Shown here one piece after another: positions 1 through 8,461 of a stretch of 43,117 nt of DNA. Made by a program: the position numbers and the translations under genes. The stretch is from an uncultured Chitinophagaceae bacterium (GTDB lineage Bacteria > Bacteroidota > Bacteroidia > Chitinophagales > Chitinophagaceae), in NCBI GenBank assembly GCA_937919945.1, contig CALESY010000145.1:1-43117 (forward strand). Reading direction: 5' to 3'. The notes under the pieces were generated by a model that was given only the letters and a program-made list of their open reading frames with translations, did not search any database and was not told the DNA's origin. Each line of letters opens with the position of its first letter. Positions within the stretch are counted from its first letter, which is position 1.

Positions 1-66
1 GAAAAAAATTTTTATTTTTAATACTTAGAAAGGTTATAATTTTTTCTAATTGATAAACAATAATGT

Positions 67-507
67 ATGAGAGGCGTTAACAGAGTCATGCTGATTGGTA
101 ATCTTGGACGCGACCCGGACTTACAATACTTGGAAGGAAATATTGCAGTAGCCAAATTCCCTCTCGCAACTACCGAAACCTTTAAAGACAAAAACGGCAA
201 CCTTGTCTCGCAAACAGAATGGCATACGGTTGTGTTATGGCGCGGATTGGCAGAGCTTGCACAAAAATACCTGCACAAAGGTAGTTTAGTATTTATTGAA
301 GGGCGCCTGCGTACCCGTACTTGGGAAGATAAAGACAAAAACAGACGTTTCAGTACCGAAATAGTAGGAGACAACCTTGTGATGCTGGATAAACGCAAAG
401 AAAATGGCGACTTCCCCCATCCTCCAGGCGAGTCAAGTGATATTACAGCTCCAGATATAAGCTACGACCCTAATATGGGAACTACAAAAGACGATTTGCC
501 GTTCTAA
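67..507 (+). CDS. ssb: Single-stranded DNA-binding protein
   Basis: 146-aa SSB that coats single-stranded DNA in replication, recombination and repair. Residues 1-105 form the OB fold, opening MRGVNRVMLIGNLGRDPDLQ and including the conserved stretch TEWHTVVLWRGLAE and the strand FIEGRLRTRTWED. A Pro/Asp-rich linker leads to the acidic C-terminal tip DDLPF, the docking peptide for SSB partner proteins. Length is normal for a short bacterial SSB. The ATG follows an A/T-rich leader with no Shine-Dalgarno. A hairpin terminator follows, then gldE; ssb next to gldE is a recurring Bacteroidota order. Confidence 0.97.
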   Translation: MRGVNRVMLIGNLGRDPDLQYLEGNIAVAKFPLATTETFKDKNGNLVSQTEWHTVVLWRGLAELAQKYLHKGSLVFIEGRLRTRTWEDKDKNRRFSTEIVGDNLVMLDKRKENGDFPHPPGESSDITAPDISYDPNMGTTKDDLPF

Positions 508-530
508 AAACAATAAATAATTCTAATATT

Positions 531-567
531 AAAGGAAAGAAGTTTTTTATTTCTTTCCTTTTTTTAA
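531..567 (+). terminator. Rho-independent terminator after ssb
   Basis: An 11-bp perfect stem (531-541 with 551-561, aaaggaaagaa/ttctttccttt) with a 9-nt loop is followed by a T run. It lies 24 bp after the ssb stop and 31 bp before gldE, so gldE probably depends on partial readthrough or its own promoter. Confidence 0.8.
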
Positions 568-597
568 TTTTGGAGAGTCACCAAACCGAGCGACAAA

Positions 598-1950
598 TTG
601 GAAAGTACATCCGAAGGAGATACGACATTACTGACTTTATTGCTGCAGGCATCAGCCGAGGCTTTTTCTGCTACTAATATCACCATTCTCATTATAATAA
701 TCTTAATCTTATTGCTGCTTACCGCCATTACAGCCGGTGCTGAAACAGCCTATTTTTCACTAACCGCTAAAGACATTAACTACCTGAAAATAAAAGAAGA
801 GCAAAGTGCACGCCAGACATTGAACCTGTTGGAGCAACCTAAACAACTGCTGGCAACTATTCTTGTAGCTAATAACTTTATTAATATAGCCATCGTAATA
901 GCAACTAATCTATTGGTAAACCAATTACTGCCTGAGAACATCAGCGTTATGTTATCGTTCTTTATACAGGTAGTAGCGGTTACATTTCTGTTGGTACTGT
1001 TTGGCGAGGTATTGCCCAAGGTATATGCCACGCAAAATAACCTGAAGATGGCATTGTTCTCAGCACCCGTACTCAGGATAATGAATAATATATTCCGTCC
1101 GGTGAGCAATATGCTGGTATCATCTACCAACTACATAGAAAACAAACTGGGCAGCAAACCTGCTAACAATATCAGCAACGAAGATTTCGAACACGCTATT
1201 GAACTGACGGTGGGGCATACTGCTACCCGTGAAGAAGTAAACATTTTTAAAGGCATCCTGAAATTCGGCAATATTACTGCCAGGCAGATAATGCGTACAC
1301 GTATGGATGTTAGTGGCATTCCATACGAACTCACTTTTCCTGAGGTACAAAAGCTGGCTATTGAAGTAGGTTACTCACGTATGCCTGTTTATAAAGAAAG
1401 CCTTGACAAGGTTGCAGGTATCATCCATACCAAAGATTTTCTGCCACATACTGAAGATGAAAACTTTGACTGGCACACATTGATACGCCCAGCTTACTTT
1501 GTACATGAGGGGAAATTTATTGAAGACCTGTTGAAAGAGTTTCAACAAAAACGTATGCACTTTGCAGTGGTGGTAGATGAGTTTGGAGGCACATCAGGTA
1601 TAGTGACATTGGAAGATATCATGGAAGAAATCATCGGTGATATTAAAGATGAGTTTGATGAAGACGACCTGCACTTCAAAAAAATAGACGATAGTAATTT
1701 CATCTTCGAAGGAAAGACACTCATCAACGATGTAGCGCGTATGATTGGTTTGCCATCAGATACGTTTGAAGATGTACGTGGAGAGAGCGATTCGCTGGCT
1801 GGACTGATACTGGAAATATCAGGTAAATTTCCTGCCGTCAATGAAACGGTGAGTTATAAACACTTCGATTTTACAGTGCTGAATCTTGATAAGATGCGCA
1901 TACAACGTGTGAAGCTCACTATTAATAACGAAGAAGAGGAAGAAGCATAG
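598..1950 (+). CDS. gldE: GldE, CNNM/CBS/CorC-type membrane protein
   Basis: 450-aa integral membrane protein of the CNNM/CorC (hemolysin C) family, matching the gliding-associated GldE group. The N-terminal DUF21/CNNM domain (about residues 25-185) has several hydrophobic helices, beginning ITILIIIILILLLL, with the typical AGAETAYFSL turn. A CBS pair (about 200-335) includes YSRMPVYKESLDKVAGIIH and VVDEFGGTSGIVTLEDIMEE. A CorC_HlyC domain occupies about 355-440, and the tail is acidic. The start is TTG at 598: no in-frame ATG precedes the first helix. In Flavobacterium GldE can partly substitute for GldD and supports gliding and T9SS (literature). Here the usual neighbour gldD is absent; the next gene is convergent with a 1-bp gap. 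Confidence 0.87.
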   Translation: MESTSEGDTTLLTLLLQASAEAFSATNITILIIIILILLLLTAITAGAETAYFSLTAKDINYLKIKEEQSARQTLNLLEQPKQLLATILVANNFINIAIVIATNLLVNQLLPENISVMLSFFIQVVAVTFLLVLFGEVLPKVYATQNNLKMALFSAPVLRIMNNIFRPVSNMLVSSTNYIENKLGSKPANNISNEDFEHAIELTVGHTATREEVNIFKGILKFGNITARQIMRTRMDVSGIPYELTFPEVQKLAIEVGYSRMPVYKESLDKVAGIIHTKDFLPHTEDENFDWHTLIRPAYFVHEGKFIEDLLKEFQQKRMHFAVVVDEFGGTSGIVTLEDIMEEIIGDIKDEFDEDDLHFKKIDDSNFIFEGKTLINDVARMIGLPSDTFEDVRGESDSLAGLILEISGKFPAVNETVSYKHFDFTVLNLDKMRIQRVKLTINNEEEEEA

Positions 1951-1951
1951 C

Positions 1952-2830
1952 TTATTCTGTCACAATAATCTGCATCAAAGACTGTATTTCATCTGCTTTT
2001 GCGTCTTCGCGCTTATAGCGGTAGCATAGTGCCAGTTCTTCCAGCATTTTGAATATCACTCGCTTAGATTGTAGCGGAGCCATATAAGCCTCTTTATCTG
2101 TTGCATTAATCTTACGCAGGTAAGTATCTACATCTTTCTGTGTGTAAACCATACCATTCAGCGGGTCAACATAAAACTGTATTTGTTGCACAGCGTCATC
2201 GTCCTGGCGGAAGAAATGATGAAGCGTATCAATATATGCAAATACAAACTGGCGTGGCAGTTCTATTGCAAAGATGGGTATATCCAACAACTCACACAAT
2301 GCAAGGTATAGCACGCCAATAGAGTATGCATTGCCTTGTTTGCTTTCCAATACCTGATTGATGAAAAAGTATTTAGGGTCGCGCTCTGTAAGCTCATGCC
2401 CCTGTAGTTTGTAGTAGTTGTACAGAATGCTGTTAAACACATTCACCTGCTCAAGTGGTGTCAGATAGTTATTCAGCTCAAGCCATATATTACGACGTAT
2501 CTGGTCGAACTGTGTAAGTATTGATGGTATGTTTAAATCAGGAAACTGGTACTTAGCTACTAGTATAGCACCACGAAGCAATTCAGGATTTTTTGAGCGG
2601 CTCCATTCAAGGAATTCTTCTTGCAGATCATTGAAATGAACGCGGTGTATCAGCAGTTCTATGCGTTCCTGTATGCTTTCATCAACGGTTACTTCCCATA
2701 GCTGCTCAAGGTTTGGGATGATTTCACGGCCATAGTGCAGCAACTTCTCTGCAACGGTATCAAAGACCTCATCATCGGGGTCGTCAATCAGTTGCAACAA
2801 TGCACGTATTTCTTTATCGGCCTGCATCAT
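1952..2830 (-). CDS. SirB1-like transglutaminase-fold protein
   Basis: 292-aa cytoplasmic protein with no signal peptide or membrane segment. The C-terminal half resembles the SirB1/transglutaminase-like_2 family: QVLESKQGNAYSIGVLYLAL corresponds to the family's R.GNPIsLs block, followed by LLDIPIFAIELPRQFVFAY. The N-terminal 130 residues are helical and HEAT-like (LLQLIDDPDDEVFDTVAEKLL). Biochemical role is unknown for the family. It begins 39 bp after topA on the same strand, so the two probably form an operon. Its stop lies 1 bp from the gldE stop on the other strand. ATG 2830 or 2827 are both possible starts. Confidence 0.8.
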   Translation of the reverse strand: MMQADKEIRALLQLIDDPDDEVFDTVAEKLLHYGREIIPNLEQLWEVTVDESIQERIELLIHRVHFNDLQEEFLEWSRSKNPELLRGAILVAKYQFPDLNIPSILTQFDQIRRNIWLELNNYLTPLEQVNVFNSILYNYYKLQGHELTERDPKYFFINQVLESKQGNAYSIGVLYLALCELLDIPIFAIELPRQFVFAYIDTLHHFFRQDDDAVQQIQFYVDPLNGMVYTQKDVDTYLRKINATDKEAYMAPLQSKRVIFKMLEELALCYRYKREDAKADEIQSLMQIIVTE

Positions 2831-2869
2831 CCGTTTATCTTGTTCTGTCAGTATTAAGGTACACCAATT

Positions 2870-5215
2870 TTATGATTTTCCTTTCTTTGCTCTGGCAGTT
2901 TTTTTAGGCGGATTGGCTTTCAATTCTTCGATGATAGCTTTCACTTCCTCTATGGTAAGATTGGCCGCAGTTTCCAATTTGTCTTTCGGAATTTTGTAAT
3001 TGCGTAAGCCTTGTTTTATGTATGGGCCGTAAGGGCCTTTCAGTATTTTTATTTTCTCTTTCTCAAATATTTTGATGGTACTCTCCGCTGCCGCTTTGCG
3101 TTTTTCCTCTATTAGCGGAGCTACTTCTTCCAATTCAACGGTATAGGGGTCCATCTCTTTTTTCAGCGAATAGAATTTACCATCGTGCTGTGCATATGGC
3201 CCGAAACGACCTATGTTTACTACTACATCCACACCTTCAAACAAACCCAGAGTGCGTGGTAGTTTAAATAGCTCCATCGCTTCATCAAGGCTGATGGTTT
3301 CTATACTTTGATTGGTACGTAGCTTTGCGAAGCGTGGTTTTTCTTCATCTTCAGTAGTACCTATTTGCACCATCGGGCCAAATCGTCCAAGGCGTGCAAA
3401 TACAGGTTTACCTGTTGCAGGGTCAGTTCCCAGTTCGCGTTCACCCTTTGCCCTTCCAGCATGCTCCATAGTATGCTCTACAGACTGATGAAATGGCTCA
3501 TAAAAGCTAGCTATCACTTTATTCCACTGCTCTTTACCTTGTGCTATCTCATCAAACTCCTCTTCAATCTTAGCTGTAAAGCTATAGTCCATTATATTAT
3601 TGAAGTGCTCACTCAAGAAGTCAGTTACAACCATCCCCAAATCTGTAGGGAATAATTTGTTGCGTTCTGCCCCTGTATTTTCAGACTCTTTCTTTTCGGT
3701 TACTTCATTGTTTTTAAGCGTCAGTATTTCATACTCACGTTTCACACCCTCTTTCTCTCGTTTCTCTACATAGCCACGTGCCTGTACAGTACTGATTGTT
3801 GGTGCGTATGTTGATGGGCGGCCAATGCCCAGTTCTTCCAACTTCTTTACCAGAGAGGCTTCCGTGTAGCGTGGGGCAGGGCGTGTAAAACGCTCTGTAG
3901 CATTCATCTCAGTTAGATTCAGTGATTGACCAACCGACAGCGGAGGTAGCATACCTTCATTTTCATCTTCGCCATCTTCCTCGTCTTTACCTTCAGTATA
4001 TACTTTCAGAAAACCATCAAAACGAATAACCTCACCCGTTGCAGTTAATGGGTCAGGTTGAGATGATACATTGATTTTGGCGATAGTACGCTCCAGTTGT
4101 GCATCTGCCATCTGGCATGCCATTGTACGTTTCCATATCAGGTCATACAGGCGTTGTGTATCCGTATCACCTATTGATGTGGTATTCATATCTGTCGGGC
4201 GAATAGCCTCATGTGCTTCCTGTGCAGACTCGTTTTTATTCTGGAACTTTCTTTGTTGATAATATTTATCACCGTATTGGTTTGTGATAGCTCCGCGTAT
4301 GTTATCCTGTGCAGTTTCAGACAGGTTTACCGAGTCTGTACGCATATAAGTGATGTGTCCGTTCTCATACAACTTCTGCGCTATCAGCATGGTTTTGGAT
4401 ACCGAATAACCTAGCTTACGACTAGCTTCCTGTTGTAGGGTAGAGGTAGTAAACGGTGCCGCTGGAGATTTTTTGCCGGGCTTCACCTGTACATCACTAA
4501 CAGTGTAGGTAGCGTTTATGCAACGCTGCAAATATGTTTTGGCAGTTGCAGAACCCTTCATTTTATCTGGGCCTTCTGCCTTAAAGCTAACTTTCTTGTT
4601 ATTAATATCAGGTGCTGTAAAAAAAGCTTCTACCTTAAAACTGCTCTCTGCTCTAAATCTTGTTATTTCGCGCTCACGCTCTACAATCAACCGCACCGCA
4701 ACCGATTGTACACGACCTGCAGACAAGTTGTTGCGCATACTCATCTTACGCCACAGGATGGGAGATATTTCAAAACCCACTATACGGTCTAATACACGGC
4801 GGGCTTGCTGTGCATTCACCAGGTTCATATTTACCGTACGCGGTTTCTCAACTGCTTTTTTGATGGCAGGCTTGGTGATTTCATGAAAAACAATGCGTTT
4901 GGTAGTTGCCGGGTCTAGATTCAGCACCTCGCACAAATGCCATGATATAGCTTCTCCCTCACGGTCCTCATCGGTAGCCAGCCATACTTCATCAGATTTC
5001 TTAGCCAGCGATTTAAGTTCTTTTACAACCTTCTCTTTATCTTCAGAAACGATGTATTTGGGTTTAAAACCATTATTGATATCAATACCCATATCCTCTT
5101 TCTCAAGGTCGCGGATGTGGCCATAGCATGACTTCACCTCAAAATCTTCACCCAGTATTTTTTCAATCGTTTTAGCCTTTGCCGGAGACTCAACTATCAG
5201 CAGGTTTTTTGCCAT
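2870..5215 (-). CDS. topA: DNA topoisomerase I (type IA)
   Basis: 781-aa enzyme that relaxes negative supercoils by transient cleavage of one strand. The N-terminal Toprim domain shows E9 in LLIVESPAKAKTIEK and the DxD motif D82/D84 in ATDEDREGEAISWHL. The catalytic tyrosine is Y290 in GHITYMRTDS. Instead of cysteine zinc ribbons the C-terminus carries zinc-free repeats with G.(Y/F)GP motifs (LGRFGPMVQIG, IGRFGPYAQHDGKFYSL, LKGPYGPYIKQGLRNYKIP) and a basic Lys-rich tail. This matches Bacteroidota TopA. The SirB1-like gene follows within 40 bp. No consensus promoter was identified upstream. Confidence 0.97.
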   Translation of the reverse strand: MAKNLLIVESPAKAKTIEKILGEDFEVKSCYGHIRDLEKEDMGIDINNGFKPKYIVSEDKEKVVKELKSLAKKSDEVWLATDEDREGEAISWHLCEVLNLDPATTKRIVFHEITKPAIKKAVEKPRTVNMNLVNAQQARRVLDRIVGFEISPILWRKMSMRNNLSAGRVQSVAVRLIVEREREITRFRAESSFKVEAFFTAPDINNKKVSFKAEGPDKMKGSATAKTYLQRCINATYTVSDVQVKPGKKSPAAPFTTSTLQQEASRKLGYSVSKTMLIAQKLYENGHITYMRTDSVNLSETAQDNIRGAITNQYGDKYYQQRKFQNKNESAQEAHEAIRPTDMNTTSIGDTDTQRLYDLIWKRTMACQMADAQLERTIAKINVSSQPDPLTATGEVIRFDGFLKVYTEGKDEEDGEDENEGMLPPLSVGQSLNLTEMNATERFTRPAPRYTEASLVKKLEELGIGRPSTYAPTISTVQARGYVEKREKEGVKREYEILTLKNNEVTEKKESENTGAERNKLFPTDLGMVVTDFLSEHFNNIMDYSFTAKIEEEFDEIAQGKEQWNKVIASFYEPFHQSVEHTMEHAGRAKGERELGTDPATGKPVFARLGRFGPMVQIGTTEDEEKPRFAKLRTNQSIETISLDEAMELFKLPRTLGLFEGVDVVVNIGRFGPYAQHDGKFYSLKKEMDPYTVELEEVAPLIEEKRKAAAESTIKIFEKEKIKILKGPYGPYIKQGLRNYKIPKDKLETAANLTIEEVKAIIEELKANPPKKTARAKKGKS

Positions 5216-5303
5216 TCTCAGTTAAATTCTTTTCTCTTTTACACAACAACAAAAATGCAGTTGTAGTTTTTTCGGATGTGTGCAATAATAAACTATTGTT
5301 TTG

Positions 5304-5341
5304 TAAAAAAAGAAAAAGGGTAACGTTTTCGTTACCCTTTT
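5304..5341 (-). terminator. Strong terminator of the T9SS cargo gene
   Basis: A perfect 12-bp stem (5314-5325 with 5330-5341) has a 4-nt loop; on the minus strand it is followed by a U-rich tract. It lies 26 bp downstream of the stop of the minus-strand T9SS protein, between that gene and topA, so it insulates topA from it. Confidence 0.85.
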
Positions 5342-5366
5342 CAAGTTATATTAAACTTTACAAATA

Positions 5367-6728
5367 TTAGTGAGCTACCACGAAACGGTTAGTTACGCGT
5401 TGGCCATTAGCTTCTACAGTGTAGAAGTATATACCATTTGTAAGATTAGCTGTAGAGAATTTAGCAACACCAGATGCTACTGTACCCATATTCTGAGAAG
5501 CAACCAGTTGACCCATAGTATTCAGGATGCTAACTTTAGTTTCAGCCATCATGTTTGTACCAAATGTTATAGCAACTTCGTCTTTAGCAGGGTTTGGAAC
5601 AGCTTTAACATCAGCTTTCAGAGGCTCTGCATTAGCTACGTTAACTGCCCAGCAATCAGTACATTTTACAAATGCACCCATGTTGATGAACTCCTGATCG
5701 AAATCATTAGTATTGTAAATTTCGATAAGTATAGTTGGAGTGTAGCTGTTAGTATCTGTAGAGAACATGATAGCAGAACCGCTTCTGTCTGTCAGAGACG
5801 TGTAATAATATGGCATAGCACCATTAGCAGTAGAAGCACCAGCCAAAGGCATGAAGCGGTGGCGTGATGTTACTGAGTCAACATTTTTAGTCCAAGTATC
5901 GCCAGATTTGAATGTACAAGTTACAGCGAAACGACGAGTGCCGGCAGGTATTGCTAAGCCACCAGGTACTTTGAAGCGGAAAGTTTTAACAGTAACAGTG
6001 GTACCTTGTGCAGTATCACGGTCTGCGTCTGTCAAAGGTTCTTTCCAGAAAGCACGAGTACCACCTGCAGGTGCAAATGCTGAACGACCAACACTGTCAG
6101 CATATACAGGAGCAGAAGCCCATAATGTATCTGCAGTAGTGTATTGAGGCACTTTTGTGCCATAGTTTGCATTTGTTTTGGCCATGTAATAAGTAATATT
6201 ATCCATAGGCACAACAGAGAAAATGAAAGTATCAACAACGCTTGTAGGCCTTGAACTCATTTTAACATAAGCACCCCTTACTTCAACAGAGTCAATATTG
6301 TAACTATTCCATGAATTGATACGAATATCGCCTGTAAAACCACCTGGATCGTTTAATGGCTGAGAACCGATAGGGTCAATAACTTGCGCTATAGATGTGA
6401 AGTTAATTGTACCTAAACCAGTATTGAAGCGCTGTCTAACTGTAGAGTCGAACCAAATCGGGAAAACGAAATCGTTGTTATCCAACGCATTAGACAAAAC
6501 TAACTGATTGATTGCATTGTAGTGGTTGTACCAACGATTATTGCCAGCTGTAGTTTTGTTTGCAGAAACAGAAGCAGGTGCAGGTATCATTTTTAAATCC
6601 CTGTTCACTTCCATTTTCTTCACAGTCTTATTTCCCTTAACAACAAATGGAATACCAACCTCCCTTTGTTGGGCATCAGCTCCGATAGCGATAACGCCCG
6701 CACACATGAGTAAAAATAATTTTTTCAT
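5367..6728 (-). CDS. Secreted protein with T9SS type A sorting domain
   Basis: 453-aa exported protein. The signal peptide (MKKLFLLMCAGVIAIGADAQ) is followed by about 350 residues of beta-rich sequence with no recognisable enzyme motif. The C-terminal ~75 residues are a type A T9SS sorting domain: VPNPAKDEVAITF, then KVSILNTMGQLV, then LTNGIYFYTVEANGQRVTNRF and the ending VVAH. This domain sends the protein through the outer membrane via the T9SS, whose core genes lie at 36.8-41.5 kb. The body contains CTDCWAV just before the sorting domain. It is monocistronic with its own terminator. The function of the mature part is unknown. Confidence 0.9.
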   Translation of the reverse strand: MKKLFLLMCAGVIAIGADAQQREVGIPFVVKGNKTVKKMEVNRDLKMIPAPASVSANKTTAGNNRWYNHYNAINQLVLSNALDNNDFVFPIWFDSTVRQRFNTGLGTINFTSIAQVIDPIGSQPLNDPGGFTGDIRINSWNSYNIDSVEVRGAYVKMSSRPTSVVDTFIFSVVPMDNITYYMAKTNANYGTKVPQYTTADTLWASAPVYADSVGRSAFAPAGGTRAFWKEPLTDADRDTAQGTTVTVKTFRFKVPGGLAIPAGTRRFAVTCTFKSGDTWTKNVDSVTSRHRFMPLAGASTANGAMPYYYTSLTDRSGSAIMFSTDTNSYTPTILIEIYNTNDFDQEFINMGAFVKCTDCWAVNVANAEPLKADVKAVPNPAKDEVAITFGTNMMAETKVSILNTMGQLVASQNMGTVASGVAKFSTANLTNGIYFYTVEANGQRVTNRFVVAH

Positions 6729-6882
6729 TGCAATGTTTTTTTAAATAGTTGACGTAAAAGTAATTAAATCTTGTTAGTAAACGTCAAAAAATTTGCCAAA
6801 AATATGCTTGCCGAAACTTGATATGCATTTTTATACACTACCATGACAATAAAAAAGGTTTCTTTTAGCTACAAATAGGCTT

Positions 6883-6890
6883 TATTTTTG
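6883..6890 (+). promoter_or_regulatory. Putative -7 box for proline dehydrogenase
   Basis: TATTTTTG matches the Bacteroidota -7 consensus TAnnTTTG and lies 17 bp before the ATG. No clear TTTG -33 box is seen at the usual distance, so confidence is moderate. Confidence 0.45.
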
Positions 6891-6907
6891 CGCGGTTAAT
6901 AATATAT

Positions 6908-8074
6908 ATGCTGCCAGCGTTTGACAACACGGAGATTGCCTTCAAATACCGTTCAGATAAAGATTTAAAACAAGCTCGCTTTTTATTTTCTTCCATGGGG
7001 TCGCCTACACTCACTTCGTTGGGAATGTGGGCTACCAAGCTTGCTATGGGTTGGAACCTACCTGTAAAAGGGCTGATTAAAAGTACCATATACCAGCAGT
7101 TTTGCGGTGGCGAAACGATGGAAGAAGCTGCAAGTGTAGCCAATGTATTGGCAAAATACAAAGTAGGGGTAATACTGGATTATGGCGTGGAGGGTAAACA
7201 AGGCGAAGAAGAATTTGACAAGGCTGTGCCTGAGTTTGTAAAAGCCATTAAGTATGCAGCTTCTCAGCAAAACATCCCCTTCATCAGCATAAAAGTGACG
7301 GGGTTTGCACGGTTTGGCTTATTGGAAAAACGACATACAGGTACACAACTTACTACTGATGAACAAGCTGAATGGGACAGGGTATATAATCGGATACTAA
7401 CTATTTGCAAAGTTGCTCATGAGAGCAACATCATGGTGCTGATAGATGCCGAAGAAACATGGATACAAAACCCCGTTAATGACCTTGCCAATGCTATGAT
7501 GGCCTTATTCAATAAGGAAAAGGGTTTGATATTCAATACGTTCCAAATGTATGCACACGCTACACTGGCATACCTGAAACAGTCTTACGAAGATGCTGCA
7601 AAAAAAGGATATATACTGGGTGCTAAATTGGTACGTGGCGCCTATATGGAAAAAGAGCGGGAGCGTGGCATGAAAATGGGATACCCATCACCCATACAAC
7701 CTGACAAAGCCAGCACCGACCGAGACTATGATGCGGGGGTACTATTCTGCTTGGAGAGACTTGATAAAATTGCCGTGTTTGTAGGTACGCACAACGAAAA
7801 AAGCTGTATGCTGGCAGCTACATATATGGATGAACATGGTATTGCACATAATACCCCAAAAGTATATTTCTCTCAGCTTTACGGCATGAGCGATAATATA
7901 TCTTTCAATCTGGCAGATGCAGGATATAATGTTGCCAAATACCTGCCATACGGTCCTGTAAAAGACGTAATTCCTTACCTTATGCGCCGCGCACAAGAAA
8001 ATACATCTGTTGCCGGACAAACAGGTCGAGAGCTATCGCTTATCAACAAAGAAATAAAACGCAGGAAGTTATAA
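6908..8074 (+). CDS. Proline dehydrogenase (FAD-dependent)
   Basis: 388-aa monofunctional proline dehydrogenase, oxidising L-proline to pyrroline-5-carboxylate with FAD. The beta/alpha barrel signatures are present: ISIKVTGFARFGLLEK, LIDAEETWIQ, FNTFQMYAHATLAYLK, LGAKLVRGAYMEKERER, FVGTHNEKSC and the C-terminal KYLPYGPVKDVIPYLMRRAQEN, whose RRAxEN arginines bind substrate carboxylate in the family. It lacks the aldehyde dehydrogenase half of PutA, so pyrroline-5-carboxylate dehydrogenase must be encoded elsewhere. ATG 6908 is the first start after a promoter-like box. A bidirectional terminator overlaps its stop codon. Confidence 0.93.
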   Translation: MLPAFDNTEIAFKYRSDKDLKQARFLFSSMGSPTLTSLGMWATKLAMGWNLPVKGLIKSTIYQQFCGGETMEEAASVANVLAKYKVGVILDYGVEGKQGEEEFDKAVPEFVKAIKYAASQQNIPFISIKVTGFARFGLLEKRHTGTQLTTDEQAEWDRVYNRILTICKVAHESNIMVLIDAEETWIQNPVNDLANAMMALFNKEKGLIFNTFQMYAHATLAYLKQSYEDAAKKGYILGAKLVRGAYMEKERERGMKMGYPSPIQPDKASTDRDYDAGVLFCLERLDKIAVFVGTHNEKSCMLAATYMDEHGIAHNTPKVYFSQLYGMSDNISFNLADAGYNVAKYLPYGPVKDVIPYLMRRAQENTSVAGQTGRELSLINKEIKRRKL

Positions 8075-8110
8075 AAGAAAAGCCCGGAACATTCCGGGCT
8101 TTTCTTTTAT
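8071..8110. terminator. Bidirectional terminator
   Basis: A perfect 19-bp inverted repeat (8071-8089 with 8092-8110), GC-rich near the loop (gcccggaa/ttccgggc) and A/T-rich outside, lies between two convergent genes. It includes the proline dehydrogenase stop codon and can terminate transcription in both directions. Confidence 0.88.
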
Positions 8111-8125
8111 AACGTCTTATGATTC

Positions 8126-8410
8126 TTATTTTTCAATGACGTAAACGTCTTCATTATTGCGTTTCAACAAGTATTGTTCGCGTGCGTATTGCTCCAAACG
8201 TTGCGGATTGCTAATCATATCTTCATGTTCGCGTTCCATTTTAGCTATTTCCTTGTTCAGGTAAGCAATATGGTCCTTTGTATCCTGCAACTCTTTTTTA
8301 CGTGCCTGCATGGAGCGTACATCGTTCTGGTCGAAGAAAAACATCCATACCGCAAAGGCTGCTGCTGTCAGCAGAAACTTATTGGTAAGTATGCCCCATG
8401 CTTTTTTCAT
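8126..8410 (-). CDS. FtsB/DivIC-like septum formation initiator
   Basis: 94-aa bitopic membrane protein. A short basic cytoplasmic N-terminus (MKKAWGILTNK) precedes one membrane helix (FLLTAAAFAVWMFFF). Then comes a periplasmic coiled coil (about residues 33-70, RSMQARKKELQDTKDHIAYL) and the family's C-terminal signature YAREQYLLKRNNEDVYVIE. This organisation and length match FtsB/DivIC, which bridges FtsL and FtsQ/DivIB in the divisome. It lies 51 bp downstream of eno on the same strand; an eno-divIC pair is seen in several Bacteroidota and other phyla. Confidence 0.85.
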   Translation of the reverse strand: MKKAWGILTNKFLLTAAAFAVWMFFFDQNDVRSMQARKKELQDTKDHIAYLNKEIAKMEREHEDMISNPQRLEQYAREQYLLKRNNEDVYVIEK

Positions 8411-8461
8411 TACACCTGTTTTTACAATTACTAAGTTAACCTAATTACTGTTTATAAACAA

